Of a stretch of DNA of 37,973 bases, positions 9,701 to 17,593 are shown one piece after another. Position numbers and translations under genes: made by a program. Every line of letters starts with the position of its first letter. The stretch's first letter is position 1. The stretch is from Vicinamibacteria bacterium (lineage in GTDB: Bacteria; Acidobacteriota; Vicinamibacteria; Fen-336). The stretch covers positions 1 to 37,973 of the forward strand of contig JAMPXO010000038.1 of assembly GCA_023701125.1 (NCBI GenBank), written 5' to 3'. A model generated the notes under the pieces. It searched no databases and was not told where the DNA came from. It saw only the letters and a list, made by a program, of their open reading frames with translations.

Positions 9701-11238
9701 GCCATCGAGCGCTTGTTGAGGGCGCTGGCCAGGGCCTGGCCGACGACCTTGCGCTGCGGCTCTGGCAACTCGCCGCAGGCGCGGCCCATGTACACGCCGA
9801 CCAGCGGGCCGATCGACTCCTCCCACTCCTGGGTCTCGGCGCGGGCGCGCGCGCGCTCGGCGATCTCCAGCACCGGCGCCGGCAGGTCGTAGTAGCCCGC
9901 CGCGCACCAGTCGCCGCCGGTTTCCGTGTTCTTGCGGACGATGTCGAGGTTGTCCTGGACCCGCTGCTTCGTCGCCGCCGACGAGGCGGTCGCGAGCACC
10001 GGACCCAGCAGCTCGACGCAGCGGCGCCAGTCCTGGGTCTTGTTGCCGTAGGCGATCTGGCACGAGAGCGCCTTCAGTGCCACGTCGTCGTGGGCGGCCT
10101 CGCGCACCAGGTCGCCCGGCTCGAGCAGCGTGTCGAGCACGCGCAGCAGCGGCGTCGTCTGCTCCAGCAGGCGGCCGACCAGCGCGTCGGCGTGGACGGG
10201 GTCGCGGTCCGCCTCGGCCTCGGCAGTCGTGCACAGGGTCTTGATGCGCTGCCGCTGCGGCTCCAGCACGCGGTGGAGGGTGTCGACGACCAGCGCCGAG
10301 CGCTTCGGCGCCGCGGCGCCCTTGCGCTTGCGCGGCCCGCCTTTCGCCTTGACCGTCTTCTTGCACGCCGGGCACCACACCTGGCCCACCAGCTTGTCCA
10401 GGTCGACCGGTCCCTCGCACACCGCGCAGCGCGGCGCCTCGACGACGGCCGCGGGAGCCGGGGCCGGCGCCTCGTCGGCGGGCGGCGCATCCCACAGGTC
10501 GAGGTGGTGCACGTGGCGGGCGGCCGCGTCGAGGGCCGCGGACTCCGCCGCCTTCGCGGCCAGCTCGGCGCTGACCGAGAGCACCGCGCGCGGCAGCGAG
10601 GAGACGATGCCGTCGGCCTGCTCGGGGGTCAGCCGCGGGTCGGACAGCTCGGCCAGCCGTGCTCGCAACCGCTCGCGCAGGCCGGGGTCTTCGACCAGCC
10701 GGCGCCAGCGCCGGATCGCGTCTTCCCAACGCAGCTCGGTGCCATCGGTCGCGCCCTTCTCCTCGGCCTCGAGGGCCTGCAGGTGAGCGAGCACGGCGAG
10801 GTCGTGACGGGCGGCGAGCGCGGTGGCGCCGCCGGCCTGCTCCTGTTCCTGCCAGATCCGCTGCGCGGTCTCGAGGTCGCCCTTCGCCAGCGCCAGCAGG
10901 GCGGGGTCGGCGGCGCTGCGCTCGGCGGGCCAGAACCAGAACAGCTCGTCGACGATGCGGTCTTCGGGGTCGTGCAGCCGGCGCAGCGCCTCGCGGATCG
11001 CGTCGGAGTCGGGCGGCGGCTCGAGCGCCAGCGCGCCGCGGCCGTCGCCGCCCGGTGTCGCCAGCTTCTCCATCAGCTTCAGCCGATCGGCGCGGCGGGT
11101 GACGTCCCGGCCGCTGGCGTCGACCGGAAGGCCGGTGACGCGGAAGGCGTTGCGGCGGTAGAGATCGGGGTGGGCCGCCTCCATCAACGGCGCGAAGGCC
11201 ACGCCCCGTTCGCTGTCGGCACCGGCCGCTTCGCCCAT
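6727..11238 (-). CDS. J-like / zinc-ribbon / HEAT-repeat transmembrane protein with lipocalin-like C-terminus
   Basis: A 1503-aa protein and the last gene of the chaperone cluster. Residues about 29-52 (RNAFRVTGLPVDASGRDV) follow the J-domain pattern but lack HPD. Conserved WxWP-type sequence (ELFWFWP) follows near 98-104. Two zinc ribbons are present: C271/C274/C289/C292 and C564/C567/C588/C591. HEAT repeats fill about 650-1095, an RRRWRRR-flanked membrane helix spans about 1110-1133, and further HEAT repeats run to 1290. A lipocalin-like module at about 1303-1390 (GTTWEGEE, NGTWRQDGDSVYMEMN) is followed by a second beta domain. The positive-inside rule puts the N-terminus in the cytosol and the last 370 residues in the periplasm. 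The ATG at 11238 has GGAG 7 nt upstream. The same frame is open upstream, but that is shadow sequence of the Clp gene. The likely role is a membrane-anchored co-chaperone or scaffold (inference). Confidence 0.85.
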   Translation of the reverse strand: MGEAAGADSERGVAFAPLMEAAHPDLYRRNAFRVTGLPVDASGRDVTRRADRLKLMEKLATPGGDGRGALALEPPPDSDAIREALRRLHDPEDRIVDELFWFWPAERSAADPALLALAKGDLETAQRIWQEQEQAGGATALAARHDLAVLAHLQALEAEEKGATDGTELRWEDAIRRWRRLVEDPGLRERLRARLAELSDPRLTPEQADGIVSSLPRAVLSVSAELAAKAAESAALDAAARHVHHLDLWDAPPADEAPAPAPAAVVEAPRCAVCEGPVDLDKLVGQVWCPACKKTVKAKGGPRKRKGAAAPKRSALVVDTLHRVLEPQRQRIKTLCTTAEAEADRDPVHADALVGRLLEQTTPLLRVLDTLLEPGDLVREAAHDDVALKALSCQIAYGNKTQDWRRCVELLGPVLATASSAATKQRVQDNLDIVRKNTETGGDWCAAGYYDLPAPVLEIAERARARAETQEWEESIGPLVGVYMGRACGELPEPQRKVVGQALASALNKRSMAKLKPAMAIAQEPPWIIARIAERAGRGDHTFVMTAMAARIGMAGDANIEIHCMACGSRIYSRFYKFTFKDIPVIVCPDCNSRDDRERDARKGRMREAMVDAAGDLVVAADLAPDDTAVKENLDALKKLGSDIGTSLPSVHNTRMRLGLAGTPELLKALSQGSADDRTRAAEALGHGQDPSGRAIPALIHALADGDKDVRRAAATALGRQGAPAAAALAAALDHEKAPVREGAAEALKALGAAAADEITFALRHQHARVRALACTAAVGLGKAAVPSLLMVLHDPEPAVREAALNALGAVRDPRAIGPLVRLLADPEAGLAAVAPAALVQIDADWARSEGAREALPDLIAALGAEQPKARRAAAQALGALGPAATSAGAALATALHDPHKEVRSAAAEALGALADPAAIPVLAALLADRTGAVARAAQQALARIDAGWAKLPAAIEAVPDLARGLQGPDSASRLACVSALQAIGRAARTAGPALGAALRDADAEVREAAATALPEVCTPTPAAVRGLAHLLADPVVPPRRAAARALGAMAGQAAGHAELAASLRTAGPALAEAAAKDADEQVRALAFEALEKVDPALARQVVRRRWRRRLAIAAAVAAGLVLFFFGGLFAAYANGDPLATRLLHGAGLIHPERARPVYVAALESSDSTWRVNGAWGLGALGAGAAPHREALLRLRLDPEYQVRRAAEDAVAWMGKEFVTGPADAPIFLKALGEPGTTRRAIAARAIGELGPAAKDAVPGLMAYRDDPEQPVREAVREALDRIDPGWAAAPVPASVAHSVAGLVQLAGTTWEGEETPGGRYEYTFHPDGTLEYDYSTGRFRNGTWRQDGDSVYMEMNGQYAENKGTIRGQRMEGSGSNVNGLRWTWWATLRGGTATAPVPPSDGAAAAQALVGEWHEYWDGEPNPDPVRISADAGGGVRLARGGSGDRYSDVSFDGQVLTYRERDLDGETYEVTLELETPDRLAGPIVSDRRGVHRRELRRKR

Positions 11239-11264
11239 GGTGAGACTCCGTTTCCGGCCCGCGT

Positions 11265-14222
11265 TCAGGCCAGCTCGACGTCTTCGCCCGACAGTCGTGC
11301 CCGCACGACGACGCCGCGTTCGAGGCCGCGGGCCCGGGTGCGGACCGGGCCGCCGATCGCGCGCTCGAAGCGGCGCAGGAAGCCGCGCGCGCCTTCGGCT
11401 TGCGCCAGCCCCTCGGCCACGAGTCGCTCGCGCAGCGCGGGCTCGACCTCGAGCGCCCCGCCGCCGTGCGCGTCCAGCTCGGCCGCCAGCGCCGCGAGCT
11501 GGCGCTCGAGCAGTGCTTCGTAGTCGGCGGCCGCGAGCGGCGCGAACGCCACCACGCGGTCGATGCGGGCGAGGAACTCGGGCCGGAAGGCGCGCTCGAG
11601 GTGGCCGTCGGCGCCAGGCTCCGCCTCGCCGGCGGCCGAGCCCACGAAGCCGATCGTGCCCTCGCCCTGCGGCGCGTTGCAGGTCAGGACGAACAGGTGG
11701 CGGCGGAAGTCGACGCAGCGCCCGCGCGAGTCGGTGGCCTGGCCCTGGTCGAACACCTGCAGGAACCAGTCGGCGACGCCGGGCGCCGCCTTCTCCATCT
11801 CGTCGAGCAGGATCAGGCCCTGCGGGTGGCCCTCGGTGAAGCGGAACAGCGCGCCCGGCTCCTCGTGGCCGACGAAGCCCGGCGGCGCGCCGGACAGCCG
11901 CGCGAGGTCGTGGCGCTCGCCGTACTCGCTCATGTTGAAGCGGCCGAGGGCGCGACCCCCGGCGTCGAAGAGGGCGCGGGCGAGGGTTTCGGCGGCCAGC
12001 GTCTTGCCCACGCCCGTGGGCCCGCTGAACAGCAACACCGCCAGCGGCCGCGGCGAGGCCGGGTCGCGGGTGGCGGCGGCGGCCAGCGTCTCGCGGATCG
12101 CGGCGATGGCCGGTTCCTGGCCGACCAGCGCCCTGCGCAACGCGGCCGCCGCGCGGTCCGCGTCGAGCGCGCCCGCGGCGGTGACCGCGATCCCGTACTG
12201 CTCCTCGAGCACGGCCTCGATCTCGCGCGGCCCGACCCGCGGTGGCTGCTTCGCCGGCGCCGCCTCCTTCTCCGACAGTGACGACACGCAGGCGGCGGCG
12301 GCGGCGTTCTCCAGCAAGTCGATCGCCTTGTCGGGCAGCCGCCGCGCGGGCAGCAGCCGGGCCGAGAGGGTGACCGCGGCGGCGATCGCCTCGGGCGCCA
12401 ACTGCACGTGCTGGCGCTCCTCGATCCGCCGCGCCCACGTCTCGCACATCGCCAGCGCCTCGGCCTCGGACGGTTCGCCGAGCCGCAACAACTGGAACCG
12501 ACGCACGAAGGCGGCCTCGCCCTTGACGTGGCGCTCGAACTCCTCGGTCGTGGTCGCGCCGATGCAGCGGAAGTCGTCGCGGGCGAGCGCCGGCTTCAGG
12601 ATGTTGGCGACGTCGATCGCGCCCTCGCCGCCGCCTGCGCCCATCACCAGGTGGATCTCGTCGAGGAACAGCACGAGGTCGGGGTCCTCGCAGGCCTCGG
12701 ACAGCAGGCCCTTCAGCCGCTGCTCGAGGTCGCCGCGATAGCGGGTGCCGGCGACGAGGTCGGACACGCGCAGCTCCACGATCCGCAGCCGGCGCAGCAC
12801 CTCGCGGGCGTCGGGTGCCACCAGCCGCTGCGCGAAGCCCTCGACCAGCGCGGTCTTGCCGACGCCGGCGTCGCCGACCAGCAGCACGTTGCGCTTCGAC
12901 GTGCGTTGCAGGTAGCGGGCGAGGGTGCGCATCTCGGCCTGGCGGCCGATCACGGGCGAGAGCCGACCGGCGCGGGCCAGCTCCGTGAGGTCGCGGCCGA
13001 GCGGCGCGCCCAGCTCGCCCTTCAGCGCGGCCCGTCGGCGGGGCTCGGGCTCTCGTTCGACGGGGGCTGCGGAGCTCGCGTGAGGCGCGCCGGGCTCGTA
13101 CGGCGCGGCCTTGTCGGAGGCCGGCGGCTTGACGAAAGCCGCCTGGCCGATCTCGCCCACCTCGAACACCTCGACGGGCTCGTCGAGGCCCTTCACCTTG
13201 TAGAGGCCGTGCGAGCGCCACTCGATCGGCCCGAGGTCCGCGGGCGGCGTCGCAGCGAGACCCTCGCGGGCGGCGTCGTGCACGCCGCGGTCGGTCAGCA
13301 CCTGGTTGCCCGCGGCCAGCGACGAGATCCGCGATGCGGTGTCGATGGTGATGCCGAACAGCGGGTCGGAGAGCCCGCTGCCGCCGGCGGCCTTGCTCAG
13401 CACCGGGCCCGCGAACATCCCCATCCGCACCTTGAGCCCGACCTGCGCCAGGTCCTTGTGCGCGCGCAGCCGCGCCTGCACCGCGAGGCAGAAGCGCACC
13501 GCGTCCTCCTCCGCGGAGAACGCGAGCAGGAAGGCGTCGCCGATGGTCTTGATCTCGCGGCCGCCGGGATGCGCCTGCAACAGGTCGCGGAAGACGTTGT
13601 CGTGGGCGCGGAAGATGCGGGCGGCCTCGACGTCGCCGTAGCGGCGCTTGATCGCCATCGAGCCTTCCATGTCGGTCAGCACCAGCGTCACCCGTTCCAG
13701 AGCGAAGCGGGCGACGAACTCGTCGATCCGGGTCTCCCACTCCAGCGGGACCTTGGGCGACGCATGGCCGTCGAGGAACGGCGCGACGTCGGGCGGCGGC
13801 GCCTGCAGCATCGCCCGCAGCAGGTGGACGGGAGCGATCGCGAGGGCCGGGCCCTCGAGCGCGAACGGCGCGGCGGCCTCCAGCAGTTCTCGGGTCGACG
13901 CGGCGAGCGAGAGCCGGCGGATCGGGCGCTCCTCGTCGTCGGGTCGGGCGGCGCGGCGGACCTTGCGCCGCAGCCGGGTCAGCTCGGACGCGTCCATGCC
14001 GAGCACCGCGCGGGCCTCCGCGCCCTGCGCCCGCAGCTCGCGGGCGACGTCCGGCGCGACGCCGGCGCCTTCGAGGTCGGTGTCGAGCGCGTCGTCCGCC
14101 AGCTTGAGCAGCGTCAACAGCACGTGCAGCGGCGCGATCTCCTCGCGGCCGGCGAGGCAGGCCTCGCCGTTCGCGAGCGAGAGCAGCGTCTGCGCGGCCG
14201 CGCTGGTCGGGATCGCCTTCAC
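11265..14222 (-). CDS. Clp-type AAA+ unfoldase with embedded class III nucleotidyl cyclase domain
   Basis: A 985-aa protein. Residues 1-150 resemble the Clp_N double repeat. Residues about 178-355 form a class III cyclase domain: metal Asp184 (VLTDMEGSMA), Lys225/Asp229 (EIKTIGDAF), Asp286, and D294...R298 (TIDTASRI), where Asn is usual at 294. The first AAA+ module has Walker A GDAGVGKT (450-457), pore loop RYRGDLE and DEIH (521-524). The second has GPTGVGKT (734-741), pore loop GAPPGFVG and DEMEK (807-811). The long ClpB middle domain is absent. An IGF tripeptide (857-859) sits where ClpA/ClpC carry the ClpP-docking loop. GTG at 14222 overlaps the previous stop by four bases (GTGA); the open frame upstream is shadow. 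It probably unfolds or disaggregates proteins under cyclic-nucleotide or nucleotide-dependent control (inference). Confidence 0.92.
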   Translation of the reverse strand: MKAIPTSAAAQTLLSLANGEACLAGREEIAPLHVLLTLLKLADDALDTDLEGAGVAPDVARELRAQGAEARAVLGMDASELTRLRRKVRRAARPDDEERPIRRLSLAASTRELLEAAAPFALEGPALAIAPVHLLRAMLQAPPPDVAPFLDGHASPKVPLEWETRIDEFVARFALERVTLVLTDMEGSMAIKRRYGDVEAARIFRAHDNVFRDLLQAHPGGREIKTIGDAFLLAFSAEEDAVRFCLAVQARLRAHKDLAQVGLKVRMGMFAGPVLSKAAGGSGLSDPLFGITIDTASRISSLAAGNQVLTDRGVHDAAREGLAATPPADLGPIEWRSHGLYKVKGLDEPVEVFEVGEIGQAAFVKPPASDKAAPYEPGAPHASSAAPVEREPEPRRRAALKGELGAPLGRDLTELARAGRLSPVIGRQAEMRTLARYLQRTSKRNVLLVGDAGVGKTALVEGFAQRLVAPDAREVLRRLRIVELRVSDLVAGTRYRGDLEQRLKGLLSEACEDPDLVLFLDEIHLVMGAGGGEGAIDVANILKPALARDDFRCIGATTTEEFERHVKGEAAFVRRFQLLRLGEPSEAEALAMCETWARRIEERQHVQLAPEAIAAAVTLSARLLPARRLPDKAIDLLENAAAAACVSSLSEKEAAPAKQPPRVGPREIEAVLEEQYGIAVTAAGALDADRAAAALRRALVGQEPAIAAIRETLAAAATRDPASPRPLAVLLFSGPTGVGKTLAAETLARALFDAGGRALGRFNMSEYGERHDLARLSGAPPGFVGHEEPGALFRFTEGHPQGLILLDEMEKAAPGVADWFLQVFDQGQATDSRGRCVDFRRHLFVLTCNAPQGEGTIGFVGSAAGEAEPGADGHLERAFRPEFLARIDRVVAFAPLAAADYEALLERQLAALAAELDAHGGGALEVEPALRERLVAEGLAQAEGARGFLRRFERAIGGPVRTRARGLERGVVVRARLSGEDVELA

Positions 14223-15082
14223 GGCGCGCCCCGGGGCGCCAGGCGCAACTCCACGCTGCGGCGCGCACGGCGGGCGGAGGGATCGAGGCCGGGCGGCACT
14301 TCGGTCGCGGCCCGCAGCGTCACGGCCTCGGGCGGGAACGGCGCGTGCTCGCGCAGCGCATCGAGGGCCACCGCGGCGCGGGCCAGGCCCAGCGCCACGT
14401 TGTCTCGCCACGCGGCGCCAGGGCGCAGCGTGCGGTCGTCGGCGAGGCCGGTCACCGTCAGGGCGTGGGTGGCGGCGATCGGGGCGAGCTGGCGGCCGAG
14501 CTCAACCAGTGTCTCGCGCGCGCCGGGCCGCAGCTCGCTGCCCCGCGAGAAGAGGCCCTCGGGGAAGCGGATCACGCGGGCGCCGGCCTCGGTGGAGACG
14601 ACGGAACCAGCGACGTCGAGGGCGGGGAGCGCGGGTGCCGGGGCGAGAGCGAGGCCGGGCTCCGGGCCTCCCCCCACCGCCCGACCGGCCCGCTCCCCGG
14701 TGTCGGTGATGCGGGCCGGGAAGATCAGGAAGGCGGCGATCAGGATCGCCAGCACCGCGAGCACGTGCCCGCCGCCGTGCTTCGTGCGCAGCGCGGCAAT
14801 GCGTCGCAGGCCCGCGGCGGCAGGCGCGTGGTCCGGGGCCGTGCGCCGCAGCTCCGTCCACGACGCCTCGGCGTCGTCGAGGCGACCCTGCTGGGCGCGG
14901 ATGCGGGCCAGCAGGTCGAGCGCCTCCGGGCCGCCGTCCGCGGCACCGACTTCGCGCACGACAGACGCAGCCGCCTCGAGCCGCCCCTCGCGCGCCAGCT
15001 CCGCCGCGCGCGCCAGCCGCACGGCGGCCAGCGCCTGGCGGGCCTGGCTGGCCGCGTCCATCGGGCTCGCGACGTGGAGCAA
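14219..15082 (-). CDS. TPR-like / transmembrane / OmpA-like protein
   Basis: About 287 aa. The cytosolic N-terminal 95 residues look like TPR helices (ARAAELAREGRLEAAASVV, LDDAEASWTELRRTAPDHAPA). One membrane helix follows (VLAVLAILIAAFLIFPA, about 106-122), then a proline-rich linker. The C-terminal domain has OmpA-like order: IRFPEGLFSRGSELRPGA, LTVTGLADD, DNVALGLARAAVALDAL, and ARRARRSVELRL. An OmpA-like domain in this topology usually faces the periplasm and may touch peptidoglycan. The start is TTG at 15082 because TAGGAGGTG pairs well with 16S rRNA five bases upstream. The GTG at 15088 overlaps that site and is a poorer choice. The gene lies between the Hsp70 and Clp genes and overlaps the Clp start. 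Confidence 0.82.
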   Translation of the reverse strand: MLHVASPMDAASQARQALAAVRLARAAELAREGRLEAAASVVREVGAADGGPEALDLLARIRAQQGRLDDAEASWTELRRTAPDHAPAAAGLRRIAALRTKHGGGHVLAVLAILIAAFLIFPARITDTGERAGRAVGGGPEPGLALAPAPALPALDVAGSVVSTEAGARVIRFPEGLFSRGSELRPGARETLVELGRQLAPIAATHALTVTGLADDRTLRPGAAWRDNVALGLARAAVALDALREHAPFPPEAVTLRAATEVPPGLDPSARRARRSVELRLAPRGAP

Positions 15083-15087
15083 GGGCA

Positions 15088-15093
15088 CCTCCT
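15088..15093 (-). promoter_or_regulatory. Strong Shine-Dalgarno overlapping the Hsp70 stop codon
   Basis: AGGAGG on the minus strand shares bases with the Hsp70 stop TAG (15094-15092) and is spaced 5 nt from TTG at 15082. This decides the start and suggests translational coupling. Confidence 0.65.
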
Positions 15094-17590
15094 AGCGAAT
15101 CAACCCCGAGAGCACCTTGTCGCGGTCCTCGTCGCCCGCCGGCAGCAGACCGGCGAGCTGGCGGACCGCGGCCTTCAGCGCCTCGACGTCGTTGTTGTTG
15201 ATCGCGCGGCGGGCCTGGGCGATGTACTCGTCCGCGCGCGCGGGATCGGTCATCAGGTGCTTCTTGGTCTCCAGGAAGCCGAGGCGGCCGACCCAGAAGC
15301 CGGGCTGGCGCAGCACGATCACCGCGCCGAGCCGGTCCATCTCCTGGACGCGGCCGCGGAGCAGGTCGGGGTCGCGCTCCTTGACGGCGCGGCGCACGTC
15401 CTGCTCGAGCGCGGCGAACGCCTGCTTCTCCTCCGCGGTGGCCTTGAAGTCGGGGTCGTTGACGATCTTGCGCTCGACCTCCACTTCTTTCTCCGCGGAG
15501 GCGACCAGCGCAGGCCACTCCAGGGCGTCTTCGACCTCGTCGATCGCCGACTTCAGGTCGAGCAGCCGCTTCTCGCACTTGTCGGCCGCGTCGGGATCGC
15601 CCGCGCCCGCCGCCAGCGAACCTTCGACCTCGCTGACCGCGTGCTCGCGCTCGATCCGCGCCAGCGCCTCCCCCGCCCGCGGGTCGCCGGTCTGGCGGCC
15701 CTTGTCGCGCGCCTCCTCCAGCCGCTTCTTCTGCCGCTCCACGTCGTTGCGCAGCTCGTCGGGGTGGCGCGCCTGCTTGCGGTACTCGTCGTAGCTGATG
15801 ACCTTGCCGAACTCGTTGTCGAGGATCGGCAGGTAGGCGGTCGCCTTCAGCAGCCGCGAGGCGTCGATCTCGATCGTGACCTCGACCTCGCTGCCGGCGG
15901 GCACGTCGCGCTGGACCTGGTCCGAGGTGATCTCCAGGTTGCCGATCAACTGGTTGCGGTCCGCGCGCGGGTTCTGGCCCTCCATCACCGGGATCTTGAT
16001 CGAGTGGTGGGCGTTGCCGCGGCGCACGTCGATCGCGGTGCGCAGCACCTTCAGCCGCCGCGCGGGCAGCGGCGTGCCCTTGTCGAGCAGCCACTCCATC
16101 TCGTTGTTGGCGAGGGCGACGCCGACCGAGTGGATCAGCGGCGGGTCGGTGATCGACAACCCGACCGTGTAGACGAGCTGGTCGGGGCTGACCGGCAGCA
16201 GCCGGCCGGTCTGGTCGCAGAGCTCGATGCGGAAGGTGTTGGGTCGCCCCTTCTCCGCCCACAGGCTGGTCATGAAGCCGCCGTTCGCGGCGATCGCCGT
16301 GCGCCCGCTGCGCCACGGCGGCCGGGCCTCGGCGTTGACGAACTCGACCGTGTAGTCGGAGACGTCGGCGCCGTCGGGGCTGGTCACCCGGCCGCCGACC
16401 AGCGGCTCGGTGTCCGCGCCGACCGGCTTGTACTCGAGCTGGATCTGGCACTGGCCCGCGACCGGGGCCGCGACGGACGTCGACTCCAGGCGCTGGGTGC
16501 CGGAGAAGATCGCGGCGCCGCGGGCGACCACGGTCAGCGGGTCGATCGAGAACTCGAGCGGGATGCCGAGGCCCTCGGCCAGCCGCTGGCGCAGGTACGG
16601 GGTCAGCGTCGGGCCGCCGACGAGCAGCACCTTCTCGACGTCGCCCGCGCCCAGCCGGCGCTCGGACAGCACCTTGCGGCAGATGTTGATCGCACGCTCG
16701 ACGTAGGGCTCGATCAGAGGCTCGACGTCGCTGCGCCGCAGCTCGTACTCGAACAGCACGCTCTCGCCGCGGTCGTCCTGGCACAGGCCGTCGATCGCGA
16801 TCTCGACCGAGCCCTCGCGCGACAGCCGGATCTTGGCCAGCTCGGCGTTCTGCTTGAGCTTGGCGATCGCCCCCGCGTGCTTGAGGTTGGCCCGCGACAG
16901 GTCGCTCACGGGGTGCTGCTTGTGGACGGCGGGGATCAACAACTGCTCGACGATCGACCAGTCGATCAGCTTGCCGCCGAGGTGGTTGTCGCCGCCGTGG
17001 TTGACGACCTGGATCACGCCGTCGCGGACGTGGATCACGGCCGCGTCGAAGGTGCCGCCGCCGAAGTCGTAGACGAGCCAGAACACCTTGTCGCTCTCGC
17101 TCTGGAAGCCGTAGGCGAGGGCGGCCGCCACGGGCTCCTGCAGCAGCGGGCTGGCGACGAAGCCGGCTCGCTGCGCCGCCTGCTTGGTCGCCTCGCACTG
17201 CGGCAGCTCGAACGCCGCAGGCACCGTGATCACGGCCGCCTCGACGTTCTCGCCCGAGCGCTGGGCCACGTCGCGCTTGAGCTCCTTCAGCACCTCGGCG
17301 GACAGGTCCTCGGGCCGCAGCGCGTGGCCGCTGCGCTTGAACGTGTACTCGCGGCCGGTGCCCATCTGCAGCTTGAACTCGCTGAAGGCGTTCTCCGGGT
17401 CGATCACCAGCCGCTCGTAGGCGCGGCGGCCGACACGCAAGGCGCCGGTCTTGTCCTGGAACACCGCGGAAGGCGTGTACTCGAAGCCCTCGTTGTTCTT
17501 GAACACGTGGGGCTCGGTGCCCTCGAGCACCGCGATGCTGCTGTTGGTGGTGCCGAGGTCGATGCCGTAGTCGATCGTCGCCCGTGCCAT
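15092..17590 (-). CDS. Hsp70 (DnaK-like) chaperone with extra beta domain and long helical tail
   Basis: An 832-aa Hsp70 of a non-housekeeping class. The nucleotide-binding domain spans 1-365, with phosphate loops GIDLGTTNSS (9-18) and VYDFGGGTFD (173-182) and adenosine motif VLLVGGPTLTP (321-331). About 125 beta-rich residues (375-500) with no counterpart in DnaK separate it from the substrate-binding beta domain (505-590, IKIPVMEGQN, VTIEIDASRLLKATA). A 240-residue charged helical tail follows (RQKKRLEEARDKGRQ, RRAINNNDVEALKAAVRQLAG). No EEVD ends it. The ATG at 17590 has GGAG 8 nt upstream and lies 3 nt after the GrpE-like gene. Partners are expected to be that exchange factor, the J-like protein and the Clp protein. 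Confidence 0.95.
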   Translation of the reverse strand: MARATIDYGIDLGTTNSSIAVLEGTEPHVFKNNEGFEYTPSAVFQDKTGALRVGRRAYERLVIDPENAFSEFKLQMGTGREYTFKRSGHALRPEDLSAEVLKELKRDVAQRSGENVEAAVITVPAAFELPQCEATKQAAQRAGFVASPLLQEPVAAALAYGFQSESDKVFWLVYDFGGGTFDAAVIHVRDGVIQVVNHGGDNHLGGKLIDWSIVEQLLIPAVHKQHPVSDLSRANLKHAGAIAKLKQNAELAKIRLSREGSVEIAIDGLCQDDRGESVLFEYELRRSDVEPLIEPYVERAINICRKVLSERRLGAGDVEKVLLVGGPTLTPYLRQRLAEGLGIPLEFSIDPLTVVARGAAIFSGTQRLESTSVAAPVAGQCQIQLEYKPVGADTEPLVGGRVTSPDGADVSDYTVEFVNAEARPPWRSGRTAIAANGGFMTSLWAEKGRPNTFRIELCDQTGRLLPVSPDQLVYTVGLSITDPPLIHSVGVALANNEMEWLLDKGTPLPARRLKVLRTAIDVRRGNAHHSIKIPVMEGQNPRADRNQLIGNLEITSDQVQRDVPAGSEVEVTIEIDASRLLKATAYLPILDNEFGKVISYDEYRKQARHPDELRNDVERQKKRLEEARDKGRQTGDPRAGEALARIEREHAVSEVEGSLAAGAGDPDAADKCEKRLLDLKSAIDEVEDALEWPALVASAEKEVEVERKIVNDPDFKATAEEKQAFAALEQDVRRAVKERDPDLLRGRVQEMDRLGAVIVLRQPGFWVGRLGFLETKKHLMTDPARADEYIAQARRAINNNDVEALKAAVRQLAGLLPAGDEDRDKVLSGLIR

Positions 17591-17593
17591 GGT

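Noticed and set aside
6754-11523. 1589-codon plus-strand open frame opposite the HEAT protein gene
   Set aside because: It mirrors the HEAT repeat gene and has a repetitive, low-complexity composition typical of antisense frames; no motif was found.
11265-14222. ClpV of a type VI secretion system
   Set aside because: No Tss/Vip/Hcp/VgrG genes are present. The neighbours are Hsp70, GrpE-like and kinase genes, and the cyclase insert is not a ClpV feature.
11239-14268. Continuation of the HEAT protein frame upstream through the Clp gene as one 2513-aa protein
   Set aside because: The upstream part is shadow of the Clp gene in another frame. MGEAAGADSE at 11238 with GGAG upstream is the proper start.
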